A stretch of 64,000 nucleotides of DNA from Harmonia axyridis. Lineage: Eukaryota > Arthropoda > Insecta > Coleoptera > Coccinellidae. Location: positions 8,494,001 through 8,558,000 of the forward strand of contig NC_059502.1 of NCBI RefSeq assembly GCF_914767665.1, written 5' to 3'. Made by a program: the position numbers and the translations under genes. The notes below the pieces were generated by a model. It was not told where the DNA came from, ran no database searches, and worked only from the letters and a program-made list of their open reading frames with translations. Shown here piece after piece: positions 1-12,130 of this stretch (within the stretch, counting starts at the first letter, position 1; each line of letters starts with the position of its first letter).

Positions 1-1097
1 TTTCCTGATGACCATTTTGATGAAAATTACTATCTGCTTATCATTTTAACTGAAGGAAAATAAGCAAACCTATTGGTTTTAATATTGCTGAGATGGAATT
101 TGCTACTGATTTTTTGCTATATAGAACCCTCATCACATAAAATAACTTTAGATGATGATTCTGCAGTAAAATTGAAATGGTAGACACATTCTGTCTGCAC
201 TCTCTCTGATTAGCCTAATCATATGTCTAAATATCTTTCGAGAAAATCATAATTCAATAGAAAACATTCATCTGATGTTGAAGTTATGGCTTATTTTTTC
301 GCTTGTAAAGCACATTCCTATTTTCTTCAAGGTATTAAATGGTAACAATGTCTTCTTCACTCTAGCAATCCAATATCTTGAGTTAACCATGAACAGTGCA
401 CGAACACCAAAAACAATTGTAGGTAGATTACCTTTGTTTCGACTCAACTGATCGATTATGAAACAACGGTAATCATTTCTAAAACCAACTAACCAATATT
501 TGAGTGCCCATCTTTCTCTCAGCGAAAATAAAACCCGAGCAAAAACTGTAAGATCGCATATACCGTTCGTCCTGACTTATTAGAGCCTCGTACGGCAAGA
601 TTTACTGCTTCCTATTTATTTTAATTTGTATCGCGATGAGTTTTCCATATCTTGTTATACGCTTCAGGTATTATGTAGCGATGATGGATACGTGTATTAG
701 TGGTGCAAGCTCGAATCACGTACAATGGCGGAATTATTCAGGATGTCTTCCACGGACATATATGCGTAATTCCGTGTAATGCGTGATGATTGATGGTTGC
801 CGAGATCCTTATGCATACAACATTCCATCTTTCGTCCAGACCGGATAATGATGAATATATTAGGCGAGCGCCTTCAGTTGGCGATGTTCAGCCTTGGAGG
901 CGATCTAGGGGGCATAAAGGGGAGGGCGCAGTGGGTTTTGGTTCGTTATTTGCGAGTAATCATTTTTGTGCAGACGGACCTGGTTTAGCAAGAATAGCGA
1001 AGAACCGACTTTCCTGATCAAGTACTCCAGGTGAAGGATGAAAGTGGAACTATAATTTTAGATCACCTTCAATTTGGGTTCAGACTTGAAATACAAA
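1..1097. other. intronic DNA, nothing recognised
   Basis: AT-rich DNA without a convincing reading frame. The open frames around 790-1017 lie in a short GC-richer patch and resemble no family I know. By position it should belong to the last intron of the apterous-class gene whose final exon is at 8300. Confidence 0.4.
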
Positions 1098-1978
1098 AGC
1101 GTACAACTTTGCTTTCGCCGTTTTTCTACCGAAATTCGAGGTTTTATTGTAAAAAACTGGTTAAACATTCATGATTTAAAGTATTGACAATCGCTGGTCA
1201 CTACTTTTTCTCATCTTTCATGCAACGTTCGAATCCCGCGATCCATGAATCAATTTTTCACTTCTTCATAAAACCGGAAGTGCTGGTCAACCAGGTAGTG
1301 TGAATAGGGCGGGTGGGGGTAGGACTTCCATTTCAACGTTTCCAAGTATGTCTTGACCACTTTTGCAACATGGGGTCGAGCATTGTCTTGCTGTAAAATC
1401 ACTTTATCATGTCTCTCCTTGTATTGCGGCTGTTTGTCTTTCAATGCTCACCTCAAACGCATTAATTGCGTTCGATTACGATCCCCTGTGATTGTTTCAG
1501 TCGGTTTTAACATCTCATAATACACTACGCCAAGCTGATCTCACCAAATACTGAGCATGACCTTGGAACCGTGAATATTCGGTTTGGCCGTCGACGTAGA
1601 AGCATGGCCGGGATATCCCTATGTTTTTCTGCGCTTGGGATCATCGTAATTAACCCATTTTTCATCTCCAGTCACAATGCTATTCAGAAATACCTTCCGT
1701 ATTTGCCTTGCGAGTAGCTGTTCACAAGCAAACAAACGTCGTTCAACATTTCTCAGCTGCAACTCGTACGGACCCAATTTCCTTGTTTCTGAATCATTCC
1801 TATGACTTTCAGGCATTTTGAAATGGCTTTTTGCGTCACTTCCAATGATCTTGCCAATTCTTGTTGCATTCGACACGAGTCTTGATCAAGTAAAACCTCC
1901 AAATCTGCATCTTCGAAAACCTTTTCTCTTCCACCGTCATGCTGGTCTTTGACGTCTAAATCACCGTTCTTGAAGTGG
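1098..1978 (-). mobile_element. Mar-A mariner remnant, copy 1 (DD34D)
   Basis: Degenerate mariner on the minus strand. The 3' terminal repeat is at about 1098-1120 (GTACAACTTTGCTTTCGCCG). The frame at 1619-1876 carries the family block ERRLFACEQLLARQ followed by VTGDEKWVNYD, which holds the first catalytic Asp. The frame at 1250-1444 carries VILQQDNARPHVAKVVKTYL with the second Asp. The N-terminal helix-turn-helix end is missing: similarity stops near 1978, before the 5' terminal repeat. Stops and frameshifts separate the pieces, so it cannot encode transposase. The family is close to the cecropia/mellifera group of mariners; the subfamily is not certain. Confidence 0.88.
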
Positions 1979-2148
1979 CCAAGGTCGTCTCTTAATATTA
2001 TCTGTGTATAAACGCCAGGATAGGTAATTTTTCAAAGGTTACAGGCGTTTGACAAAATGTAGTAGAATAAAGGTGATGTCAAGTTCAATATATTATAATT
2101 TTTCATCAGTATTTTCTCATCTGTCGAGTCAATTTTCTGCATTTCCTT

Positions 2149-2616
2149 TTAAGGTGCCAGTATGAGTATCAGCAAAAAACCCAAATTTACATACATTTCT
2201 GAGAAACTGCTGTTAGATTGATCTTTTGTTCTGACAATGACTACGGTAGACTTGGCTATCATTTCGTAAGTATTGAGAACTGGCTTATTGTGATCTGTTC
2301 TTCTTAGGTTTGCCACTACTGGACACTTGCAGATTTCATTAATTTCATCTGCTGACAAGCCCATGGGACATGAGAGGCCAAAAGTTAAAACTTCCTGATT
2401 GCTCTTCGAACTGTTAGTCGTAATAACCAACTGACATTTAAGAAAGTCTCTTTTTCCTTTAGGAATGGGATCTCTCAACGAAAAAATAAATTCCCCCAAA
2501 CGACACATAGCAATATGACTTAAAAAAAAACCTCCATCCCACCATTCTCTCCATCTCAAAATCTCTTGATCACACATGCAGATGTGACACATTGCTATGG
2601 CGACCCATCGCACCAA
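2149..2616 (-). CDS. unidentified 155-codon open frame
   Basis: An uninterrupted minus-strand frame from ATG at 2616 to the stop at 2149, long for this AT-rich DNA. I do not recognise it. The middle part (residues about 55-140, around FLKCQLVITTNSSKSNQEVL and LNTYEMIAKSTVVIVRTKDQ) has balanced, protein-like composition. The first 45 residues are rich in Trp, Cys and Met and look less genuine. The frame ends with a hydrophobic stretch. It could be a fragment of an unrecognised transposon protein, a retroposed gene piece, or chance. No splice or promoter evidence supports expression. Confidence 0.25.
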   Translation of the reverse strand: MVRWVAIAMCHICMCDQEILRWREWWDGGFFLSHIAMCRLGEFIFSLRDPIPKGKRDFLKCQLVITTNSSKSNQEVLTFGLSCPMGLSADEINEICKCPVVANLRRTDHNKPVLNTYEMIAKSTVVIVRTKDQSNSSFSEMYVNLGFLLILILAP

Positions 2617-2910
2617 GACCGCAATTGTTCAAGGTGTAATCGGGCTCCAGGATCTGCCAGCAGCATCCACGGATCTCGGCTGCGGCTCAACCGAGGCGAC
2701 TATTTCTATTTCCGCTAATTGCCGAAGGCGGCTGTGTGCCGGAATGTACCCTAGTGAGGAATGACTGTCGGTGAGTTATCGCTATGGCGACCGTCACCCC
2801 TGACGTATCCCGCAGTCGGTCGGATTCGGCTGCTCGCACTTTCTGAGAGCTATCGATCCTAGGGTGACGCTGAGATGGGTTGAGATGGCAGCACTAGACT
2901 GCTACTGGAA
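2590..2910. promoter_or_regulatory. GC-rich island, candidate conserved non-coding element
   Basis: About 320 bp much richer in G+C than its flanks, with no repeat similarity elsewhere in the window and no long frame (tracts such as CAACCGAGGCGACTATTTCT). It sits in the intron of a developmental transcription-factor gene, where enhancers are common. Function is inferred from composition and context only. Confidence 0.35.
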
Positions 2911-2944
2911 GTTTTCTTCTTTATTTACTTCATTAGTTATCCGA

Positions 2945-3830
2945 TCGTGTTGAGATTTTGGGTATATATGGAGTTAAACTTGATTCTCGTTTGAATTTCA
3001 AGGTCCACTTGGAAAATGTACGTTTTGAATTGAAGTTGAGGAATATGATCCTTCAAAAATCAGCTGGTTTTTCATGGGGTGCTGATGCCAGCACTCTTCG
3101 TACGGCAGCCTTGGCCTTGGTTTTTTCTGCTGCTGAATATTGTGGTATTGTGGTTATTTTTGGTTTAATAGTGCTCATGTTCATAAAATTGATGCACAGC
3201 TCAATATTTCTATGAAAATTATCAGTGGAACTATTGTATCTACACCTTCACATTGGTTACCAGTTCATATTCGTAGACAGGTCTCAGTCAAGTACTTATT
3301 TCTAGTTGTATAACACCTATCAGATATTAGAACTGCCAGATTAAGGTCACGCAAACCTTTATGGATTAATTTAATACCTTCCTTGAATCTAATGTGAGTC
3401 ACAAAGAAATTTGGCTTTTGGAATGGAGTTCTTGAATGATCTTCAACAAAAGTCTAATCATTGATCCTTCAGAGGAAGCCCTGGATTGTAATCTTCCTAG
3501 GAAAATTTGGTGTATTTCAAATCGGCTTAGGACTGGTCATGATCGTTGCAATAGTATGTTCTTCAAATGTCATTCTATTGAAAGCTGACTAAGTGAGTGT
3601 GATGTAGAAGAAACCATTGACCACTTGGTGACTACTTGCCCAATTTATAACTACATGGTTGTTTCCAAGCTATCAATTTAGTTTCAGATTCTATTTTAGA
3701 ATGGGTCGCTTACTCCAAACCAATATAATGGAAACTAACATTCATTACTCCTTTCTGTTTTTTTTTATTTTGTTGATTCACTCGCCAAATGGCACCCTTG
3801 CAGAGCCTGGGTCTAGAGTTTTGTTGTCTC
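2945..3830 (+). mobile_element. non-LTR retrotransposon remnant, 3' part of reverse transcriptase ORF
   Basis: The frame at 2958-3215 shows the jockey-type post-palm block: LGV-like start, then SWGADASTLRTAALALVFSA and AEYCGIV, as found C-terminal to the reverse-transcriptase catalytic core. Downstream, in broken frames, are an RKIWCISNRLRTGH-like block (about 3500-3545) and an EETIDHLVTTCP cysteine tail (about 3610-3645), the usual C-terminal order in jockey-clade ORF2. The endonuclease and the catalytic YADD part are absent, so this is a 5'-truncated dead copy. Confidence 0.75.
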
Positions 3831-4139
3831 CAAGTGCAAAATCGCGAATGAATTAACGAGCGCTGAAAAGCTACTGACTTTACATCAGTTCTTTCCTCAT
3901 TTTTTTTAATCTTCCACCGATTCTAGCCAAGCACTGATGCGCCAAATGATACTTCACTTCTTCCTCGAACCGTCTTCTATCTCACATCCGCCAATCCTCC
4001 AACATCCAACTATATCCACACCCCCAATTACAGTGAAATGTTTGACATCAATTACCATTGTCGCGCGCTGGCTAAAAGAAGATTGAAAAGGAACGTATCC
4101 GTAATGTAATAAGTACATCTCGACGAAAGTAAGCATTCA
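3831..4139. other. intronic DNA, nothing recognised
   Basis: AT-rich DNA after the LINE remnant. It may include LINE 3' untranslated sequence, but no A-tail or target duplication is visible. Confidence 0.3.
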
Positions 4140-4440
4140 GCTGGAGCGATCTCCTCCGAGCGGCGGTGGCGGCGGCGTTTAGCCAGGAACGCCACCGGCA
4201 TTAAAAAAACCAGGTCCATTAAAATCTTTCACTCGACTTGGGCCGTTCGTCTTAGGGGAGCACTCGTTAGGAGAGGATGGAACGGGGGGGCCTGAGGCCC
4301 CCTCGATTTATTAAGCCCCCTCTAATCGGCTTGATTTGTGGATCGGGGCCCAATCGACGCGGAGATATTGGATCGTACTGTACCACTCGCCTCGGGGGTG
4401 ATCTGGTCGGTTGTCGAGCGAAACTGTAGGTAAATATTGG
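4140..4440. promoter_or_regulatory. GC-rich island, candidate conserved non-coding element
   Basis: About 300 bp with GGCGGTGGCGGCGGCG and several C- and G-runs, sharply GC-richer than its flanks and found only once in the window. No coding frame with family similarity was seen. A candidate intronic regulatory element by position; not demonstrated. Confidence 0.35.
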
Positions 4441-5384
4441 AGTTGATTCCTTATTTTCTGAACAGTAAACTGATATATAAAATTTTATGACGTCGGTTTG
4501 ATTATTGTTGATTGTAAGTCGGTTGCGCGTAACTTTGATCGGCCAATCAACTATCGGTGAGTTTAGTTTGAATTTTATGGTCTTCGCTGTTTTTTGTATA
4601 GCACGCGTAAAACAAATAATGAATCGTTAAACAGTCTTTCAAACCTACTATGCATTATTCCACTCTTGCATGGTCGATGTCCTACAAATATGAGGAAATT
4701 GAAGAAGTCTTAAAAGAAAGTTTCAATTTGTTAAGCTTACTGCCTGAATGCAATTTGTCAATAGGTAGCTTGGCTCTTGGAAAGTTATTCTCTAGTGAGC
4801 ATTTCTTGAGAGTGGATCGCATGTTGTGTGTACGCGAATTTTATAAAAATTGTAATTCTGCTAGTTAAGCGTGAAGACATTCCTCCAATATTCGAAGTTC
4901 TACTCGCCAAGCCTTGCTCTCATTCGGAAATGGGTGAAAAAGTCCTAGGAGAGTGGTGCAATAATAGATGAACCAAAACCTAGGTGCCCAAGGTTATTGA
5001 ACATGGAAGAGAACGTCTGTTCGTGATGATCCCGACCTCCCCATTCGAAAGCGGAAGTGCTTTGGATGTGCATAAATCATTGGCTATACACCGCATTTCA
5101 CACCTAGATCTAAAGCTGCTATAACCATGAACATGGTTCCAGAAGAATGGAGGAACCTTACACATGTCCAATGCGTATCTGCCATTTGTTTGTAGAATGT
5201 TTCCAGGCAAATCAATCTCCAGGAGAGGTGACTTTTACTGGACTCTTGAAACTTCTCTTGCATGGAGGGAGCAGGAGAGAAAATGAAAGCATTTCTTAAA
5301 AGGGAACCTGATGGAATCCGATATTTCCAAAACTATTTGTTGATTGTGTATTCTGATGAAAAAAAGAGTATATTTTAACAGAAA
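4441..5384. other. intronic DNA, nothing recognised
   Basis: Contains short open frames at 4650-4868 (+) and 4980-5210 (-) that match no family I recognise and have no supporting signals. Confidence 0.3.
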
Positions 5385-5900
5385 TCAATGGGTGTTTATC
5401 TCACTGTAAAAAGAAAGGAATAAGCCAAATGGCCGTCATAGGTACAGTTGCAAAATCATATGCTTCTCATGAAATTTGACCAATTCGCCCATTTGCGGCT
5501 GTATGTCCTCGATAACTTCACGAATTCCATCTTTAAGGTCTTCAATCGATTGTGGAGCATTGGCATAGGCCTTATCTTTCACGTGGCCCTAAAGAGAACA
5601 GTCTAAAGGTGTTGAATCATAAGATATGGCCAATTGTGATCACCTCTTTGAGGATTAATATGACCAGGAAGTTTCTCTTGGAATATTGCGATTTTTTCAA
5701 CAATAATAATTCTTAGATTAAACGAGACCCCAAAGCGGAAATTCTACTTATTAACGTAGCCTCCGAGATGAAAATGGACTCATGGATTCATCACTGAAGA
5801 TCATATTTCTATGAAAATCCGGATCATTGCAAAGATCCAATCAACGAAGATGTGACCTTGCTGGTTATCGTCTTGAGTTTTTGAGTTAACTGAACATTAC
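5385..5900 (-). mobile_element. DD41D-type transposase remnant (second family), 3' half
   Basis: Read on the minus strand, broken frames give a C-terminal block like GHVKDKAYANAPQSIEDLKD followed by IREVIEDIQPQMG, preceded by fragments of the catalytic core. This is the tail of a DD41D Tc1/mariner-type transposase distinct from the four DD41D copies elsewhere in the window. Related remnants lie at 27945-28085 and 33335-33605. No terminal repeats could be fixed. A highly decayed copy. Confidence 0.55.
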
Positions 5901-6587
5901 AGGCCTTAATTTACATATCAATCTATATCTATACGTCAGTTGCTCCCTTGAAACTAAAAAAAAGGTTCTGATTGTACATGAAATCTTTATTAGTAAATTC
6001 ATTCATTAGTGATTAAAGGTCATGATAATATTTGAAATCCTGAAAATTACAATTACAACATTGTAACGTTCATCAAGAACATAAAGATTCCGACAACGAA
6101 CGTACGAAAAACCAGTAGGTACATCTGCGGTCTAAGCCGGACAAATGGCAACAATGTCTTTCGTGAAAAAACTAAATTCAGCATAGACAAATCATAAAGG
6201 CAGATGCACAGGTGCCGACTACCCGAACGGGATTGGAATACAAAGCATACTGCGTGTTCACGTAGGTCATTACGGTATTCAGTATGTATAGGATGAGTGT
6301 TGTTGATTTTCTATGCGATCTGAATGCCGAAACACATATAAATGGTGAATTGTGGACGACATGTCGACTGTCTGAGAGAAAAAAGACCGGTCGGAGATGA
6401 TCGTTGTTGTTTTTTTTTCGATCGAAGTTGGTCTCCTGGGAGAAAGTAGAAGACTACGTGAGGAGGGCTCTATGTGGCAAGCTTGACGGCATAATGGGAA
6501 TCTTTGTTTTTTCGAAGAATCTCAGTTCACTCGCTATACGAACATTTTATTTTTTTTTAGAGTTTTATGTACTTAGGATCAACTTCA
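5901..6587. other. intronic DNA, nothing recognised
   Basis: AT-rich, with no repeat family found elsewhere in the window and no convincing frame. Confidence 0.3.
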
Positions 6588-6913
6588 GAGTTATTAACAT
6601 AGATAGAAGGAGCATATGTCATTTTCATTAAGCAAATTTTGTCCTCAACATGAATTATCAAATTTGACATGAAGCGCGCGCAAATGAAATGATCAGTGAT
6701 ACGATATTTTCCTCAATTCGCGAGTTGCTCCACATGGAACGCACTTCTCATGTGCCATAGTGAATCAACGTTTCATAAAAATTCAAAATATATTGAAATA
6801 AATACCTAAATATATCAGAATTTCAAAAAACAACTTTCAAGCGAGCCAAATGACGTGAAACAACCGATGACACTAGGAGAGCAAAAATTGCCAAACCTTG
6901 GATTTCAGCAGGT
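6588..6913 (+). mobile_element. G-MITE copy 1
   Basis: Copy of a non-coding repeat found seven times here. It begins with the terminal repeat GAGTTATTAACATAGATAG (consensus GAGTAATAAACATAGATAG), passes a marker block CATGAAGCGCGCGCAAATGA and ends after GACACTAGGAGAGCAAAAAT. The right end is lost. No coding capacity. Confidence 0.8.
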
Positions 6914-7084
6914 TATTCTCTGACGACATGTCCTGCCCAGCTCCACTTGAGTCCTGGCAATCCTGTCAATATTTTATATTATTGTGTGAAAATTGAAGGA
7001 ATTGGAAGAATGTTATCTTTGAGGCTAAAAGTTTAAACCATACATTCCAGGAAATGTTCCAATAGCAGAAAAACGTTTCACTAG

Positions 7085-7800
7085 GTTAATAGAGAGTATA
7101 TCTCCCTCCTCTAGCGTTTATCACAGCCTTTCACCAGTTGGGCATATTTGGAATTAAGTTCTGGAATTGTTGATATCGGATGATTCAGCCAGGCTTCTTG
7201 TAGAGCCTCTAAGAGTTGATCTGAACTATGTAAGTAATTTTGATCATGAGTAATTGTAGGTTGATGCATATCCTATGCATGGTCAATCGCAATTAAATTA
7301 GGTGACTGAGCTAGCCATGGCAATGTCTGGATTCCTTGGTCATCTAAAAAATTTGTTGTTCAGAATGCAAATCTTGAGTGGCATAAGGAGTAACAACAGA
7401 ATCTGTTGCATGTAAACCCCGGCTTTCAGAAATCCTTCTATCAAATCAAGATCTGTTCTTCGATGAAATGGAATTCCGTCCCATACCATAACTATACAAC
7501 TACTAAACCTGCAAACAAACAAGCTGCAACTTTCCAACATTGGCTAGCATTCGCCAAACCTTAACTCTTTTTGAATCTGGATTGAGTCCAAGCTTTGACC
7601 CATCAGAAAAAGACATTCGACCAATATTTCAGCTACACTATTTCTTTTTTTCAAAGGTGGAGCTCTCTAAAGGCTTTTGGATTGTAGGTGAATTTTCGAT
7701 TATAGATTTTCAATGATTCTACACATCTTTGTACGATTTTGTCATGCTGTTTGTCGATAAGGAAGCAACCAGGATGACGCTCACTTCTTTCTGTTTATTT
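7085..7800 (-). mobile_element. Tc1-like (DD34E) transposase remnant
   Basis: On the minus strand around 7280-7320 the decayed catalytic block reads LPWLAQSPNLIAIDHA, equivalent to the usual WPAQSPDLNPIEHxW of Tc1 elements, with the catalytic Glu replaced by Asp and a stop after it. Flanking C-terminal sequence lies at 7085-7280. Higher coordinates hold N-terminal remains broken by stops. Terminal repeats were not recognised. Confidence 0.5.
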
Positions 7801-8299
7801 CTCCATGTGGAATAACACTCTGACTGGTGTTAAGAGCTTTGACTATATTCTACTGCCTTATACCTACTTGGATAATGCCTTTAGCTCTATTAATTGAGAG
7901 CAGTATTCAAAAGATTTTGAGACATTAATTTAAACATATGGGGAGATACCAGGGCTAACAATACAAATGGCATACAAGATTGCAATTGTACAAATTGACA
8001 TGAGTTAGTTGTCAGGCTGTTTTGTTTCCGAATCATTTGCAGCAATAAAAAAATATAAAACTGCATGTTAAAAATATGGTAGCAAAATATTGTCGATGCC
8101 CTATTTGGATTGAGTGTATCGCAGTAAACAATATTTCGTGAAATAAACTATATCTTCAGATTTTTGTTAGTAGTGTATGCATATTACATATGAGTTTTCA
8201 AATGTATATTCAATTTTACGATTTCTTATACTTTGGCTGTTATCAGTGTGTTGATAAGAATAACAATATCATTTTAAACGTCTCCATTTTTTGTTCCAG
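7801..8299 (+). other. 3' end of the last intron of the apterous-class gene
   Basis: AT-rich intron end. It finishes with a pyrimidine-rich tract and acceptor (CTCCATTTTTTGTTCCAG) whose AG is at 8298-8299, directly before the homeodomain codons. Confidence 0.75.
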
Positions 8300-8515
8300 G
8301 TTTGGTTTCAGAACGCCAGGGCAAAATGGCGTCGTATGATGCTCAAACAGGAAGGAAAATCCGGAGATAAATGTTCCGGTTCAGACAATATGAGTGATAT
8401 GGACCTCTATCCTCACGGACCTTCCTCCATGGGTAGCAGCATCCAGAGTATGGCACCTCACAGTCCTCCTTTCATCCTACCGCCTGGCAGTCCTTCGTCT
8501 TTGGATTGTTCGTGA
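8300..8515 (+). CDS. ap: Apterous-class LIM-homeodomain protein, terminal exon
   Basis: The only recognisable host exon. It opens in phase 0 after a splice acceptor and encodes VWFQNARAKWRRMMLKQEGK, i.e. homeodomain residues 47-60 of recognition helix 3 (Trp48, Phe49, Asn51, Arg53) and the basic end. The Ala-Arg-Ala-Lys-Trp form is typical of Apterous/Lhx2/9 and excludes Lhx1/5, Lmx and Islet. An intron between positions 46 and 47 is the usual place in this class. A Ser/Pro/Gly-rich tail follows, ending near PPFILPPGSPSSLDCS, comparable to the SPTSFILGGP tail of fly Apterous. The TGA stop is at 8513-8515. The family are nuclear transcription factors with two LIM domains; in insects they specify dorsal wing identity and neuron subtypes. 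LIM domains and the rest of the homeodomain must lie left of the window. Some insects have two apterous paralogues; this exon alone does not say which one this is. Confidence 0.92.
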   Translation, partial: VWFQNARAKWRRMMLKQEGKSGDKCSGSDNMSDMDLYPHGPSSMGSSIQSMAPHSPPFILPPGSPSSLDCS

Positions 8516-9290
8516 GAAATGCGGTGCAAAGTTCGGTATTTATCGATCGACTTATTGGGGATGAGAAGGATGAAGTTGGCTCCCGAAAACTGTGAGGTTA
8601 TAGTAAGGCTCCCCTCCATCCGTCGGATGTAATATAAATAATGACAATATAGATGCATTACAAATAATTTTTTCAAGAATGGTATATTTTATACTCACAA
8701 ACAAAAATTTACTAGCGGAGCTTTACTATAATTTTTTCGAGCTACATTCCTGGAGTCAAAAAAAGACGAAGTGTGCATAAAATGATCTTATTTCGATGAC
8801 AATTGTTCCTACAAAGTTTAATGTAATGATAAATAATAATATATAAGATATATTACATATTGTATATAACGAAAATTATGGAAAATATTTATTAAATGAG
8901 GCACCTGACTTAAGTTTAAGGTTATAATAGCAACTGGAAAACGAATGTATAACTTATCCGTTCATTGTTTTTTTTTTCGATATTTTTTAGTTTAATTATT
9001 TAGTCTTTTATTGGATAAGTTATTCATTCTTTGAAATAAAGTATGTAAAGCAGGAGGTAGTAGTAGTAGAAAATGGAAAGGTTATGATTTCTGTCTTCCC
9101 ATCTTGCCAAAAAAAGAAAAACCGAATTGATTGGACGCTGATTATTTACAAGAACTGTTTTTTGTTTTGTATAAAACAGACTTGGCGAATAGTAAGCTGT
9201 TTGTATATTACAATGTTGAATATAAGTGCTACCTCGTGGTGAACATCTGTATATATAAGGTGGTAGGTAGCATATTCCTATTATCAATAA
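8516..9290 (+). other. ap: probable 3' untranslated region of the apterous-class gene
   Basis: AU-rich sequence after the stop, with ATTTA-type elements. The first canonical AATAAA is at 9035-9040, followed by a G/T-rich stretch; a second is at 9286-9291. The likely transcript end is near 9060 or 9310. Inferred from motifs only. Confidence 0.5.
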
Positions 9291-12020
9291 ATGACTACAA
9301 ACCGATCTAGTTGTTTCACTTCAAGAAAAACCTAATCCCAAATTTGAATAATATTCATGTCAAAAGAAAACTAAAAAGTAGTAGGTACAAACAAACAATA
9401 GAGAAAATTAGCAAATCCAGAGGGATAAAAATTATTTGAAGATGTTTTGATTCCAAGTCATTACTCACAAACACATTGCAGGTCTGTTCAATAATTCTTC
9501 AAAGGCTGTATCCTTGGTGAAAAAAACAGAATTCTAATCAATAAGTAATAGTTCCTATAGGTTATCTGAAGAGTGTAGTTCCCTCCTACTGTACCAAAGT
9601 ACATTAATATAAATCAAATAGTTTCGAAGGAAACACCAATAATTCTTCAAAGGCTGTAGCTCTTGAGAGGGAACACTACCAGGTGGCTGCTCAGTTCAAA
9701 AAGAAAATAAAGATATTTCTTCTTACAAACCACCGATTCTTATGAGGTTTTCACATAATTTCCTCAAACTATAATCTACATGGAAGAAAGTAAATATTTT
9801 CAACTTGAGAATGGAATAAAACAAATTCTGGTAACTTCTTGTTTTTTGCAAAAAAAAATTTGATGATATGTACTTTGTGCAAGGCACTGATAAAGGGAAA
9901 AAGATGGTACATTTTTCAACTTTTATTTTCGAGATATGTACAAAAATTAGAATTTTGAATTTTCATCGAACACTAATAATGTCGAAATTTTTATTTTGAC
10001 TGTGTATTACAACAGAAAAACTAATGTGGAACTGATTTTTTTATCATAATTAAAGCATTCTTGAGAGGCAATGCCATCTTCATTAATTACCTACCCGTCT
10101 AGACAACTAGATAAACTCGCACCCTCTACACCAGAAACAAATAACGAAGCTAAAAAAAATATACCATATCATTCAACACGGTAGCTTCCCGATTCCCAAT
10201 TATGATAATTGTTCGAGTAGGCGCATATGCCCCTAATAAATAGAATTAATACATCATAGTACGCACCCTCGCATTTCAACCCCCTGTCTACAACCCCCTT
10301 GCGTCTAACAAGCGCAAAACGCTCACTCAGCATTATCTGGCTCAAATAAGAGGAGCATATTGCTTGCTTTATCGAATTAGCTGACATCCGAAGTGCTCCA
10401 TCGTTTCATGTAATCTGCCTTACCTCAATCAGAACCCCTAATAATCCCCTAGAGGTCCAGGAACATGGCCCCAGTTGAGTTGAGGTAGAAGTTAATGAAT
10501 AAAGAGGGATTTCCAATCCTTTGGTTTAATGTATTTTTTTAAAGGAAAAATATTGCTCATTCGATTGAACAAGATTGGAATATTTTCAATTTTTGGAAAT
10601 GAATTGGTGCTTCTGCTCATACACAAAACAAACTTGCTACTGAGCAGGTCGAAAAGTAGAGAGAATATTATAAATTGGTTTTATACAATCAGAAATTTTG
10701 CAGTGTTTTCCAACAATTCTGAAAATATTGAATGAAATAGAAAGTCTTAGTTTTTAATCGACCTAAGTTTTGTATGAATGAATAAAATGAGTTCTAAATT
10801 CAGTCCAATGAGTGTAGTTAAAAATCCATTGAAATTAGAAAGAAAGAAGGCGATTGTTAAAATCTCCCCTATTTATAGTGAAAATAGGTTTCTCAAACCT
10901 TCTTTTAAAGAAACGCCCATAATGGTATATTCCTTTAAAATATTGTTTTCTAAAGGTAAAAGGGAAATAATTAATGGAGAATATATTTTCTCCTATCGAT
11001 TTCCATGCAGGATATTCAGCATCTTGATAAAAAAATTGAAAATTACAAAAATCCTGAAGGAAAATTCTGTTCGGAAAACGATTATTCTAAAATTCGAGAA
11101 ATTACTGTCTTGGCGTTAGGAACTACTGAGCCCTCGTTCATTTAAGTGTAGATTGCACTCTTGGAGACTAGAAAATTGTATATCTGTCTTATATACGATA
11201 TGTTGTCTGTTTGTTTATCTAAATGGAAGGTTCTAATTCTCTTAAAATTTAACATGAATAAACTAAATTGTGATCTAACACATCTCTCAAGTCCTGGCCT
11301 GGCGCAAAAAGATTTTTTTCTCGTTAGTCTAAGCTTCAAAATTTTGGAACATGTGCTAAGTCTGGATCAAGATATTGAAGGTTAGGAGTTGCTAGATCTA
11401 TGGTTTTTCGAAAAATTGATAAAAACGGGTGTTATTCATTCAAAATGCTCCTTCAGAGTTCAGTGTTTGTGGACCTCAAAAGAATGCACCAGGTATAGGA
11501 ATTTGGCTCTAATAAAGAAGCGATAGCAAGGTTAAAGCCTGTTTCGAAAGCAAAGACGAATCTTTTTTCAGGAAAGATATTGAAAAGTTTTAGAAGCGTT
11601 AAAGTTTATGTATATAATTTTTGATGTGACTTTTAACAAATGAAGTTGAAAGTTTGCATTAAGCTTGAAATTGTTATATGGAGTATTTTTTCGATATTCC
11701 CGAATATTTATGATTCTGCTAACGGAAACAACATGCAACTAAATTGCATGCAACAGCTCAAAATTGTTATTTCTCATCAAAATGCACATTTCCATCACTA
11801 TCGAGTCTGCAGTTTCTGAATTTTCAGGAGATTAAAGCCTTATTTAAGGAACCCTTCGTAGGATTTTTTAGGCTTTTCTGTTTCGAGTTTTCGTTTTAAC
11901 TGTCGAACAGAACTTTCGTCGAAAAAAAGGATTTTACAAGTTTATTTTTAAATTTCCACAGAATTAGAGTTTTGCGTCTTTTTCAATGATATTTTGTGGG
12001 ATTTTTTCACGGATATTTTT
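9291..12020. other. intergenic DNA, mostly featureless
   Basis: AT-rich. The block at 10170-10460 is GC-richer and could be a regulatory element. The frame at 10778-11119 is Lys/Ile-rich and chance-like. A short inverted dispersed repeat (9658-9690 against 12196-12226) is described under findings. No gene seen. Confidence 0.35.
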
Positions 12021-12022
12021 AA

Positions 12023-12053
<31 letters not shown>

Positions 12054-12130
12054 TTTATTTCATACATCAGAACTTTCTAGGGTTTCACATCATGAATTCT
12101 TCAACGAAAAACCAAAACTAACCAAAATTA
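12021..12130 (-). repeat. (AAT)n microsatellite, probable LINE 3' tail
   Basis: About ten AAT units at 12023-12052, followed by GTTTATTTCAT. Read on the minus strand this is AATAAACATTATTATTATT, a common 3' terminus of insect LINEs, so the sequence up to about 12130 may be a LINE 3' end. The microsatellite itself is certain; the LINE origin is inferred. Confidence 0.6.

Noticed and set aside
10778..11119. 113-codon frame
   Set aside because: Lys/Ile/Ser-rich, AT-driven, no recognisable domain or signals.
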